NCBI GenBank assembly: GCA_010909165.1
Contig: VJWM01000044.1
Span: 186,001 to 250,000 of the forward strand
DNA length: 64,000 bases
Origin: Anthoceros angustus
Lineage: Eukaryota; Streptophyta; Anthocerotopsida; Anthocerotales; Anthocerotaceae
Reading direction: 5' to 3'
Position numbers and translations under genes: made by a program. Below the pieces are notes generated by a model. That model did not search any database, was not told where the DNA came from, and saw only the letters and a program-made list of their open reading frames with translations. Positions 22,490 to 32,059 of the stretch are shown in pieces (position 1 is the first letter of the stretch; each line of letters begins with the position of its first letter).

Positions 22490-23200
22490 GCAGCCCAGCA
22501 GGGCAGAGCAGAGCAGAAGAGAGCAGGGCGGAGCCGAGCTCCAGCTCCAGCTCCAGCTCCAGGAGGAGAGGAGGTCCCATCTCCCCGTGGCTACCAGGTG
22601 CGGTAGCTCAAGACAAAGAGAATTGATGGGAAGGGAGGGGGAGGGAGGCCGCTCTTATCCCCCGCCGGCCCCTCTCTCTGACGTCGCCTCTGTCAAGGAG
22701 GCAATCAATTGGAGCACTTTGAATCCGCGGAGGGTGCCATGCCAGGGGGAAGAGCATCGTCCTGGGAGCTAGCGTGGCCTGGCTGGCTGGAGAGAAGCGG
22801 TGGAGGACTGGGGCCTGGCCCTGCAACAGGGCAGGCAGGGCAGGGCAGGGCAGGGCAGGGAGAGCAGGGAGAGCAGGGCAGGGCAGGGCAGGGCAGGGCA
22901 GGCTGCCATGCCATGCCCATCACTCTTTCCATTGCCGTTGCCGTTGCCGTTGCCATCGCCATCGCCATTGCCATTCCCATGCCATCCCCCGGCTGGCTCC
23001 CTGCTGCGGCTTCTGCCGCACCAGGCGGGCATTAAATGCGTAGCCTTTCTCACGCTCAGCGCGTTCGGGGGCAGCCCGTTTCTGGCCGCCCGGTATTGGC
23101 CACCAGTTTCCGCTCCGCTTTAGGTACGGTTCTCCCCCACCATTCTCCAGCCTGGGCTGGCTGGGCTGGCTGGCTGGCTGGCTGGGCACCCTCCAGCCAT
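22490..23200. repeat. Low-complexity GC-rich tract (several simple repeats)
   Basis: Successive runs include gagcagggcagagcagagcag, agctccagctcc (about 22538-22562), gggcagggcagg (about 22825-22905), a ccgttgccgttgcc/catcgccatcgcc tract (about 22930-22985) and ggctggctgggctggctgg (about 23155-23190). Reading frames are open in all phases because of the repeats and should not be taken as genes. If MIR171 is transcribed leftwards, its promoter could be here. Confidence 0.75.
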
Positions 23201-24723
23201 GGCCGATGCAAAAGCCCCGCTCTGAGATGAGGCAGGCTGGTGACCCGGTCCCGGTCCTGAATCCGAGCCCAAAACAAAGCATTAAGCAATGTGGTAGACC
23301 AGCAACAGCAGCGCTACCATCGCCTAAGCCACGCAATTAACAAAGCCAGGCCAATCGATTGATTCCGCTGCCAAATGCGAGCACAGCGTGTAACTGCCGA
23401 TCTACGTAAGTCAACCGGGAAGACTTGTCAACCAAAAAACAAGTGGAGCGTACCGCCCTGCTCACTGGAGAGCCTGACCTGGAGTAGTAGCTGCAGACGC
23501 AGACTGGGCTGCAAATGCAGGGAAGGCAGGGCAGCAGACTGCACTGCACTGCTCTGCTACTATGTATAGCCGCGACCTGACACCCACTCCATTATGGATG
23601 CCATTGCCAGAGCGCCAGCAAATTCGACCCCTGACGAAGCCCTGCCTCTCCTGGCGGACAGGCCCACAAGCTGCAGCTGCCCAGCCCAGTTAATGCCGCT
23701 CACATGACCTCCCCGGCGTGTACTCGGCGCAGGGCTGAGCAGCAATTAAGCAATCGTGCCCATCCCTTTCCCGGGCCTTTAAAGACAGCCCGTGTCGCCT
23801 CCCGGCTCTCGAATCGATCTCACAAGATAGACATGATCCATCCCTCCCAAATGCGCAAATCGCCAAATCGTCGCACTCGCCCGCTTAGTGCTCGTCGTAC
23901 GCCCATTTTTAGGCATGCCGCACATGTGGGCACGACTGGGGCCATCGTGCACCAGCCTAATACGCGGCCTGCAGTAAAGCAGCAGCTAAACGCGGGCTCG
24001 GTCGGTCACACCAGTCTACTAAAAAGCCACCGCAGCTCATGCTGCTGCCCAGCAGCCAAGTGCCAACTGCCAACGACATTCTCGGTTTCTCCAAGCAAAG
24101 AAAAGCTATCCTTTGGCCTCACCTACTTTGGATGACTGGGTGCTGGGTGCGGGATGCTGGGTGCTGGGTGGGGACAAAATTGCCCTCTTCCCACCTACCT
24201 TGTCGTTTGCAGCCCTCTTTTCAATCGCAATGCTATCGATCACAAAACACATCCATATCATGTCCCTCATCCAAACAGCCCCATACATATCCAGCACAAG
24301 GTAACAGCCCTATACACATCCAACACAAGGTAGCATAGTTTTTACAATATGTCATGACATCGAAGTCATGAGCTTTATTGAAAGATTGCTTAAAAAAATC
24401 AGGCCACATCTTCTTGGCTTCTTCCTCCTCCTAAAAGTCATTCGAATGTTTCTCATGATATGATAACAGATATATTCCAGATGACTTCCAACACATACCC
24501 ACAACATATGAACAATATGTTGGTTACAAAGGAACAAAGAGTTGAGGCAAAGTACCTACCTCCTTTACCTTGAAAATTCTCATGCTAAAAGAATCTTGTA
24601 ATATTATCTCACTCAAGTGATGAGATAATTTACAGATTAGCATACCTACACAGGTAATGAAATGGATGCATATTCTGGGCTTCTTTCTTGTAATATACAT
24701 ATCTACATCAACCAAAACTAGGG
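23201..24723. other. Intergenic, no gene recognised
   Basis: No domain is visible. A short duplicated phrase (cctatacacatccaacacaaggta and a close copy) occurs at about 24277-24332. The right side, at about 24350-24720, is AT-rich and probably contains the 3' UTR of the CFAP97-like gene. Confidence 0.55.
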
Positions 24724-25503
24724 CTATTTCTTGTTTGACTTTGACTTAGAACTCTCTGCTTCACCAGTTACAGGGTTGATGTTCACCAATATATCAGAGA
24801 AGCTGGGCATAACTTCAATCTCTTTGAGTTTTCCTGTGGGTTTACTTTGTTTTGCTTCTGGCCATGAAGCTTGAGCTGGCCAAGGATTATTAGCAGGCAT
24901 TAACTGAACGGTAGCTGTTTCTTCGGGAGGCAACAAGACATGTGGCCTCGCCAGCAATTGAACAGCTTGTTTGAAGTCTTCCTTCTGGCCCATTGGAACT
25001 TCGTGGTCATCTGAATCGGGACCAAAATGCAAAGCTTCTACACTTTTTAACAATTTGGCTTGGTTTTGCAAGTTCTTTTTAAATTGCAGGGATGAGCCAG
25101 CCCCATTTTTATTCCTATCGTAATTTATGACCAAGGATCTGTGTGATCCAGGTTTTCTTAAATTACCAGCTTCACCTCTTACCAAAGGCCTATCAGGCCT
25201 GCAGCAAAAATCGGTTTTTGTTGTAGCAATACGTCTTAACCTATGCAATAATGCATGATTTTCCCTTTCAATTTCCCTCAATCTAGATTCTTCTAATTGG
25301 GCTCGTTTAGCATTCAATTGTTTGTCCAAACCTCCATTAGGTCCTTTATTATCAATAGCAGCTTTCATGTGCCTTAATCGTTCCAAGTGCCGTCTATGGT
25401 GGTTGCCACGATCCCAATCCAAAAAAGGAGTTCTCCTCATAAACATTTGATGTCTACTTTCTTGTTGGGATGCATTTAATGCATATCTGCTTTTTTCAGT
25501 CAT
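24724..25503 (-). CDS. CFAP97/Hemingway-like ciliary protein
   Basis: A single open frame of 259 codons starts at the ATG at 25503. Residues about 30-50 are rich in His and Arg (HHRRHLERLRHMKAA). Residues about 60-95 form a predicted coiled coil (NAKRAQLEESRLREIERENH) ending in ENHALLHRLRRI, the most conserved signature of the CFAP97 (Hemingway/KIAA1430) family. Family members act in assembly or maintenance of motile cilia. In plants such proteins are expected only where sperm are flagellated, so this supports a seed-free plant. The rest is Lys/Ser-rich and low in recognisable structure. No introns are needed, though one could be hidden in the flanks. The assignment rests on one motif and could be wrong. 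Confidence 0.6.
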   Translation of the reverse strand: MTEKSRYALNASQQESRHQMFMRRTPFLDWDRGNHHRRHLERLRHMKAAIDNKGPNGGLDKQLNAKRAQLEESRLREIERENHALLHRLRRIATTKTDFCCRPDRPLVRGEAGNLRKPGSHRSLVINYDRNKNGAGSSLQFKKNLQNQAKLLKSVEALHFGPDSDDHEVPMGQKEDFKQAVQLLARPHVLLPPEETATVQLMPANNPWPAQASWPEAKQSKPTGKLKEIEVMPSFSDILVNINPVTGEAESSKSKSNKK

Positions 25504-28500
25504 TGCATTCTTCCTTTCTTTATAAAATGGTAGATGATGGGTAGGTTAAAATGTTACTTGTAGTTATAGAAGTTCTTCCGTGAAGGATGAGTTTTTATTC
25601 TACCCATAATCTGCTAAAAGAAGTGTTTGCACATGGATCAACATAAAACTTGAAAGTTGGATCATAATCACTAATAAAACATGAAAATAATAATCTCTCT
25701 TCCATTTGTGAACAACACCATCTATATGGCCTTTACCACGAACTAGGATACCACTTTCCTTACTAGGTCTAGAGTTTTCCTACACAACCAAGCTCTGATG
25801 ACACCATATTTCTTATTTACATTCACCAAATGCCCACTTGAAGTTTCAATTTGAAGAATAGACAGTTTTCTTGAATGCTTGTTTTTGTTCCAAGAATTAA
25901 AATATGTTTATGTCACGATTCATTGGAGTTGAGCTGAGAGGTCTAGGTATTTTAGAGCGTTGTGTGCTTGACTCTATGTTTCCAAATAGTGGATTGTCAA
26001 GCTGAAACATAAAACAAAAAATAAAATTCATTTAAATTAGAAATTTCTCAAAGACACTTGTTCATTGATTTATCTAGAATGTATGCTTAACCTAATTTTA
26101 ACATCATATTTACCATCTATGTATGTCTTGAGATTTGAAGGAGTGATGAATAAATCAGACTAGGTACACATTTGTTTGCAGCTGAATATTATATATGCCA
26201 ATCGTACTTGCTCAAGTATAGCACCTTGTGAGGGTAGCCAGTAAGCAGCAGCACATGTGGTAAGTGAAAATTTTACGTACCGAAAATGAAATAAAATGGA
26301 AGACGTAGATTTGAAAAGGCATTCATCGTACGTGTGCTAGCTAGGCAATAGACCTCCCCGGGACGCCAGGGAGGAAGAGTGTGAAAAGGGGAAATGGGAG
26401 AGTGGGACGGCCGGCCGGGCCGGCTGCAGGGTCCGTTGGCGTTGCGCGTTGCGCCAGGCGTTCCCGTCGGATGGCGAAAGGAAGAGCCGGTGGCGGGCCC
26501 CGGTCCCGTCCGGGTTCGGGTCCGGGCCCGGCCCGCCCCGAATATAAAAAGCGGAGCCAATGGGGGGCTGCGTGGGCGTGGCAGGATCTGGCAATACAGG
26601 CGGGCGGGCATTGAGGAGGGTATAGGGGCCGTGCGGGCCCCGCCTCATGATTGGCATACCCAGCGCAGGCCGTGAAGAGTAAAATAGGAAGCGCGGGCCC
26701 CGCCCCCTCGCTTATTCCTCCTTTTCCTTGCCATAAAGTGCCGGCTGGCCGATTCGATTAAGATATGGTGCATTTATGGAGAGTTGCCAAAGGCTGGTGT
26801 GCCGCGACCCCTTTGTGGCGCGCCTACCTACAATGATCGCCTCGCCTTTACATAATGCGAGGGCTTGTGGGCTTGTGGGCGGTCGACGCTGAAACCAAGC
26901 CTTGTGCCTAAGTGTTGGCAGAACAAACCCACCCATTGGCTGCCCCTTCCAACATCAAGAGACGTCATGCTTGATTCTTTTCACGCCCCGGGTCGGGCAG
27001 GACTGTTTGTACATACATGTGACCACCGCCTTTTAGCTTGACCCGTGACTTGGGTAAAGATGTTGGCACGCGACTGCGCATGCCGTGTTTTATGTAAATT
27101 CTGTATTGTAGTTGTAATGTGAGCCCGTGTGGCGGGACGCGGCTGTGTGAAAGCGGCCACGCGCTATGTATGTATGTACATACATATGTATGTACATGTG
27201 GGACAATGATGTGGCAATGAGGGCCGAGTGAATGGAACGGGAGCGGTCACGAGCGGGTTTAATGCGGTGACATTGAATTTGATTCCCCGCGTCGTAACTT
27301 CTGCCGCTCCAGCGGCGTCGGGGCTCGCGGGATAGCGGATCGCGAATCTCGAATCGGCGATTTTTGAGCGTGCAAGTTTTTATTCCTGGGAGGCTGAAGG
27401 CCGGGGACTGTTTCCTTTCTTTGCGTGGGGTGAAAGCGTGCGCAGCTGGAATATGTCGCTTTACGGTTCGTTGGAGGCGGGTGTCTGGTTCTTGTCACCG
27501 CGGCCGCTGCAACACGGCATTCCCCGTCCTGCTACACCGCCGAGTCACCGACACCAAGTGCGATTGCGGAATGCGGAAGCGGAATGCGGAATGCGGCGCG
27601 ACGCCCCTCGCATGGCCGCCGCGCCAGTCATCGAGCCTCACCTACCCGTGCTGCACTCGGCGTGGCGTGGCGTGGCCGGCCCGGGAGTGCGGGATCCGGG
27701 AGAGCTGCTGGAGACGGCCTTTCTCCCGATACGGTAACTGTGTGGACAGGGATGTCGCTGACCCCTGATTCCTGAATCCTGATCCCGAGCTCCACCTAAA
27801 AAGACTTGCTCCGCTCTGACTTCACTGTGTGCCGGGCTTGGCTCCGGGCTGCTCCACTGGCCGGGAACTCGGGGCTCCGAATGGACATGTTTCACTGTTG
27901 GAATGCAATGCTTTACCGTGCGTTGCCTCCACTGTTCCAAACCCTAAAGGGCAAGGAACAAACGCTGGCAGGATGCGATCTGGCTCTGCGCACATCCGGA
28001 ACGGTGAACTAGGCACGCACCTGGTGCAGGATTGGTTGCACACAGCAGATCAGGAGAAGCGTGGACATTCTCCAGCAGTGCGGAAGGTCAGGAAGCTTTG
28101 GATACAGTGCAGCTCCAGCACAGCTGCCGTCCAGAGGAAAATGCACTGTTTCATCACAACAGGTTACCAGCAATGAAACAGGAGAGGTTCTGCCGGTCCC
28201 CTGGACCCTGGACTCCGATATTTACCTCGGAATAGTGCCGTGTTGCACATCTCCCGCAATACTTCTGTCCAGGAATACGAATATTTTCGGGTCATAGAAA
28301 TCGAGACCAAAATCCAGCGATTGCTGTCGTCGGTGGCTTAACTTTCACGACTTTTAGAACTTGCCAAAGAGCAACGACTTTTAGACCTTACCAAACACCA
28401 ACGACCGTCCACTACATTACATACTGGAGGGCTTTGTTTTGGTTGACGAAACGTGGACTATATTATAGAATGCACCGGATATAAGTTTTCATTAAACAAA

Positions 28501-28505
28501 CTTTT
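25504..28505. other. Long intergenic region with a GC-rich core, no gene recognised
   Basis: Composition changes from AT-rich (25.5-26.3 kb) to strongly GC-rich (26.34-28.1 kb) and back to AT-rich. The core has g/c-rich runs (cgggttcgggtccgggcccgg), a gtatgtatgtacatacat palindromic microsatellite near 27165-27198 and a gcggaatgcggaatgcgg run near 27575. Open frames here reflect base composition. The core could be a promoter or CpG-rich island for an unannotated transcript. Confidence 0.5.
26541..26562 (+). promoter_or_regulatory. Possible TATA element in the GC-rich island
   Basis: aatataaaaagcgg stands out as the only AT tract in a very GC-rich background, with a ccaat word directly after it. 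A plus-strand promoter is possible, but no downstream gene is recognised. Confidence 0.2.
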
Positions 28506-28853
28506 TTCAAGAAAATTTTAATGTTGAACTAGGTAGTTAGATGATATCTATAAGCAATTGCTAAATGAAACCACTGCAAGTTATTATATTATATCTAAAA
28601 TAATTATAAATTTTATTAAATATTTGATATAATTTTACACAAAGTTGACTCTCACATTTGGAGGAAGTCTAGCAGCCTCTTCAAGAAAATTTTAATGTTG
28701 AACTAGGTAGTTAGATGATATCTATAAGCAATTGCGAAATGAAACCACTGCAAGTTATATTATTATATCTAAAATAATTATAAATTTTATTAAATATTTG
28801 ATATAATTTTACACAAAGTTGACTCTCACATTTGGAGGAAGTCTAGCAGCCTC
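28506..28853 (+). repeat. 174-bp tandem duplication upstream of VTC2
   Basis: A unit from ttcaagaaaattttaatg to gtctagcagcctct is present twice (28506-28679 and 28680-28853) with only a couple of differences. It is AT-rich and ends about 220 bp upstream of the VTC2-type start codon, so it may alter that gene's promoter or 5' leader. Confidence 0.92.
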
Positions 28854-29069
28854 TCACTGACAAGTAAGATTTTATTGCCTCTGATTAAAAATATTTTTTA
28901 ATTTAAAACTCTTTTGAACTTAAATAGGAAAAGAATTTACCTATTAAAAATCTTTTTTCTTAATATAGTCAACCTCATTTACATTCAAATTTCCTAGAAG
29001 ATGTTATATAATTACTCTCTTTCTTGGGCTCACTTACTTGGAGGCCTAGTATCCCATAGAGAAGTCAAC

Positions 29070-31181
29070 ATGTTGACAATAAGAAAGGTTCCTACTCTTG
29101 TGTCCATGTACCAAGAGGTGGACAATGTCAATACATTTGAATCTCTAGAAATGTGCTGTAGCTCAGGTGCAAAGCATGTATTATTGAACAATTGAATTCT
29201 ATCTTTCTAAAGCATTGGAGCTATCATCCATTTCTTCAAAATTTCCTACTTGGTTCAGAAAATTCTCATGCTTATAGGTTCCAAGCTGCCATTGTATCGA
29301 TTCCCAAGAAGAGCTTGCACAAAGATAAAGAAAGTACACAACTTTGATAGAATTAAAGATATTTTCAACTCTAAAATTTGCGACATTACTCATGAGGCAG
29401 CCACAAAATGCAATGCTACTTTTCTTAGGACCCATATCTTAGGACAAGTGAGATGATAACGGCCTACCTTTTCCACTTGTGTTGTACTTGTTTAGATTCC
29501 TTGAGCTCAAGGTTGCATCAAAGATGACACTATAAATTTAGGTAATGCCATTGTTCACATCTTCTAACCATAGAACTTATGTAGTGGGAGGATCGGGCAC
29601 ATCGTGGTATGTTTCGATATGACGTCGCTACATGTGAATCAAAGGTTACATCCGACCCATGTGTATTTACTTCTTTATACAAGATAGGCATGTCATCAAT
29701 GTGTTGATTACTATAATCCTTGTGCACAGATTCTCGGTGGCATCTACAATTTTATTGCCCAATTAAATGAGGGCCGATATCTTAAGAAACGTCCCACCGA
29801 ATTTCGTGTGGATCAGGTACTTCAACCTTTTGACGAAAACAAGTTTAATTTTAAAAAAGTTGGGCGTGAGGAGGTACTTATGTGTTTCCACGAAAGTGAA
29901 GACAAAAGTAGAGTGTATGTTGAGCAAGCAAATGTTATGAAAAGCCCCAATGTGATTATCATCAATGTGAGACTATATCTTTGAGACACTTTCTTCTTCA
30001 TATTAGTGTTTGCTGAGATGAAGATATGCTGATGTGGCTCCCCCCGATGCATCATAGGTTAGTCCTATTGAGTATGGACATGTGCTTCTAATACCCAAAG
30101 TTATGGATTGCTTACCTCAAAAAATTACTGAAGAAACTTTTTTATTGGCTCTGCAAATGGCAATTGAAGCAGATAGTTACAATTTTCGAATTGGGTACAA
30201 TAGTCTTGGAGCTTTTGCCACTATCAACCATCTCCACTTTCAGGTGTATATGCTCCGCGTGATGTTTTGCTTCCTTCTTTCTAACATAAATATATTTTAG
30301 CTATGAGTAATTAAATTTTAAAGTATAGTAGCATTGAAAAAAAGATGAGAAAACCCATGGATCATAAGATAATAAAAAATTATATTTATATTCAGGCTTA
30401 TTATTTTAGAGGACCTTTTCCAGTTGAGCTGGCACCATATGTTCAGATTCGTACCCTTGGATGTCAATATCATACTAGTGTAAAAATTTCAGAGCTTTTA
30501 AAGTATCCAGTTAGAGGACTAGTATTCGAACAAGGCAAGACTCTTGAGGAGTTCTCGCTAGTTATCGCAAAGACATGCATAGGGCTGCAAGAACGCAACT
30601 TTCCATTTAGCTTGCTTATAGTTGATATGGGAAGCAAAGTTTTTTTATTTCCTCAGGTTGGAGTATGCCGAATTCAAAATGCACATCTTATACACATGCT
30701 TTAGTTATGGCTTTTCTAAGTATGGCTGAAAAGGATTTCATGCTCAAGCTGAAGAAGTACATAGTAATATTTCAAGTACTAAAAATGTCTTCTGCAGTGT
30801 TTTGCCGAGAGGCAAGCTAAAGCTGAAGTTGATAAAAAAATATTGGATACTCAAGTAAACCCTGCTGTCTGGGAGATAAGTGGACATATTATCTTGAAGC
30901 GTAAAGAAGACTATGAGATAGCGGATGAGAATTATGCCTTCAAATTGCTTGCAGAAGTTTCTTTATCAACAGAGCGTTTTGAAGAAGTAAAAATGATTTG
31001 TGTAAAGGCTATTGATGGATTGAGCAACCTTCATCCTCCATCTTCAAGCTCAGAGAATGGAAAGGAAGACAAATTTTCTCTTATTCCAAGTCAACCACAT
31101 GGTGAAATGATTTTCTTCATTCATGAGTTAGCATTTCGAGATAAAAGGGATTATAATTTGCGTGTTTTGATGTTTGTATGA
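29070..31181 (+). CDS. VTC2: GDP-L-galactose phosphorylase (VTC2/VTC5 type), seven exons, intact
   Basis: This enzyme converts GDP-L-galactose to L-galactose-1-phosphate, the controlling step of ascorbate synthesis in the Smirnoff-Wheeler pathway. Exons: 29070-29166, 29278-29447, 29585-29644, 29730-29966, 30058-30243, 30396-30656 and 30798-31181; 1395 nt, 464 residues, close to the roughly 440 of seed-plant VTC2. Landmarks in order: MLTIRKVPTLVSMYQ, GSKLPLYRF, WEDRAHRGMFRYDVATCESK, FIAQLNEGRYLKKRPTEFRV, HVLLIPKVMDCLPQ, the HIT-superfamily triad region INHLHFQ (the nucleotidyl-transfer His is in HxHxQ), YPVRGLVFE, DTQVNPAVWEISGHI and LLAEVSLSTERFEEVK. Exon 3 is taken to start right after a TAG acceptor at 29584, which avoids an in-frame stop and joins LGQ to WEDR as in the family. 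VTC2 mRNAs in other plants have an ascorbate-responsive upstream frame; I could not define one here. Confidence 0.93.
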
Positions 31182-31509
31182 TGCGTTTTGTTTTTGCAAA
31201 GATGAGTATGGTACTTTGCATGTTCTTGACCAAAATACCATCCATGGTGAGAGTTGTATAAATTTATACATATTTTAACAAAGATATGATGATTCTATTT
31301 ATGATACGTCCATTGGAGTATTTTTTAACTCATTATTCAAAATTTTATGCAGCTCGATGTTGCCCAACGATATTGGGGCCGAAACTAAATTGTAGTTGGA
31401 TGTTCAGTTAACCTATAGATTGGATGTGATCTTGTTGTCGAGCATATTGTGATTAATTTCATACGATCTTGAACGTTTCACTTATGGGTCAAACTATTCA
31501 TGACATCTC

Positions 31510-31640
31510 ATAAAAACGCTTAGGTTTATCTAACTTACATAAGAAAAAGATATGTCGACCTTCATGAGTTTATCCAACTTATATAAGAAAAAGATATGTC
31601 AACCTTCATGAGTTTATCTAGCTTATATACGAAGAAGATA
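31510..31640 (+). repeat. Tandem repeat of about 45-60 bp, three diverged copies
   Basis: The phrase gtttatctaacttacataagaaaaagatatgtc recurs near 31522, 31568 and 31612 with small changes. It lies in the AT-rich 3' flank of VTC2. Confidence 0.75.
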
Positions 31641-31716
31641 TGAATGTGCACTTGCCAAGCCTCATGGGTTAAAACCATTCATAATATCTCTGGAAGAGGT
31701 TGAGGTTTATCTTTCT

Positions 31717-31914
31717 CATATAAGAAAAAGATAACAATGGAGCCACTTTGGTTAATCCAAAAGCTAAAATTGAGGACAAAGAAATCCATATTTAAAACAG
31801 GCTCCTTGGGTGGCCCATATAAGAAAAAGATAACAATGGAGCCACTTTGGTTAATCCAAAAGCTAAAATTGAGGACAAAGAAATCCATATTTAAAACAGG
31901 CTCCTTGGGTGGCC
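31717..31914 (+). repeat. 99-bp near-perfect tandem duplication
   Basis: A unit containing ataagaaaaagataacaatg and gaggacaaagaaatccat and ending ctccttgggtggccc is repeated with a 99-bp period and no clear differences. The repeat keeps a frame open on both strands by chance. Confidence 0.9.
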
Positions 31915-32059
31915 CTAACGCGTTTTACCACCCCCACCACCTCCGTGGCATAGGTTCCAGTGTCCAGCTCCGCTCTTCCTAGGGTGCCTCTTTCATCATG
32001 GGAATGGTTGTAGACCTATGTGGATCACATCCTTGGGTTGTTTGAAACCCTCTTTCCAT

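Noticed and set aside
22700-23340. Several overlapping open frames of 90-140 codons on both strands
   Set aside because: They arise from simple repeats (gggca, ccgttg, ggctg) that lack stop codons in all phases; no domain or splice pattern supports them.
29578-29584. In-frame TAG before WEDR in the VTC2-type gene, suggesting a pseudogene
   Set aside because: If the TAG is read as the splice acceptor, exon 2 (ending LGQ) joins WEDR in phase exactly as in family members, so no stop is present in the mRNA.
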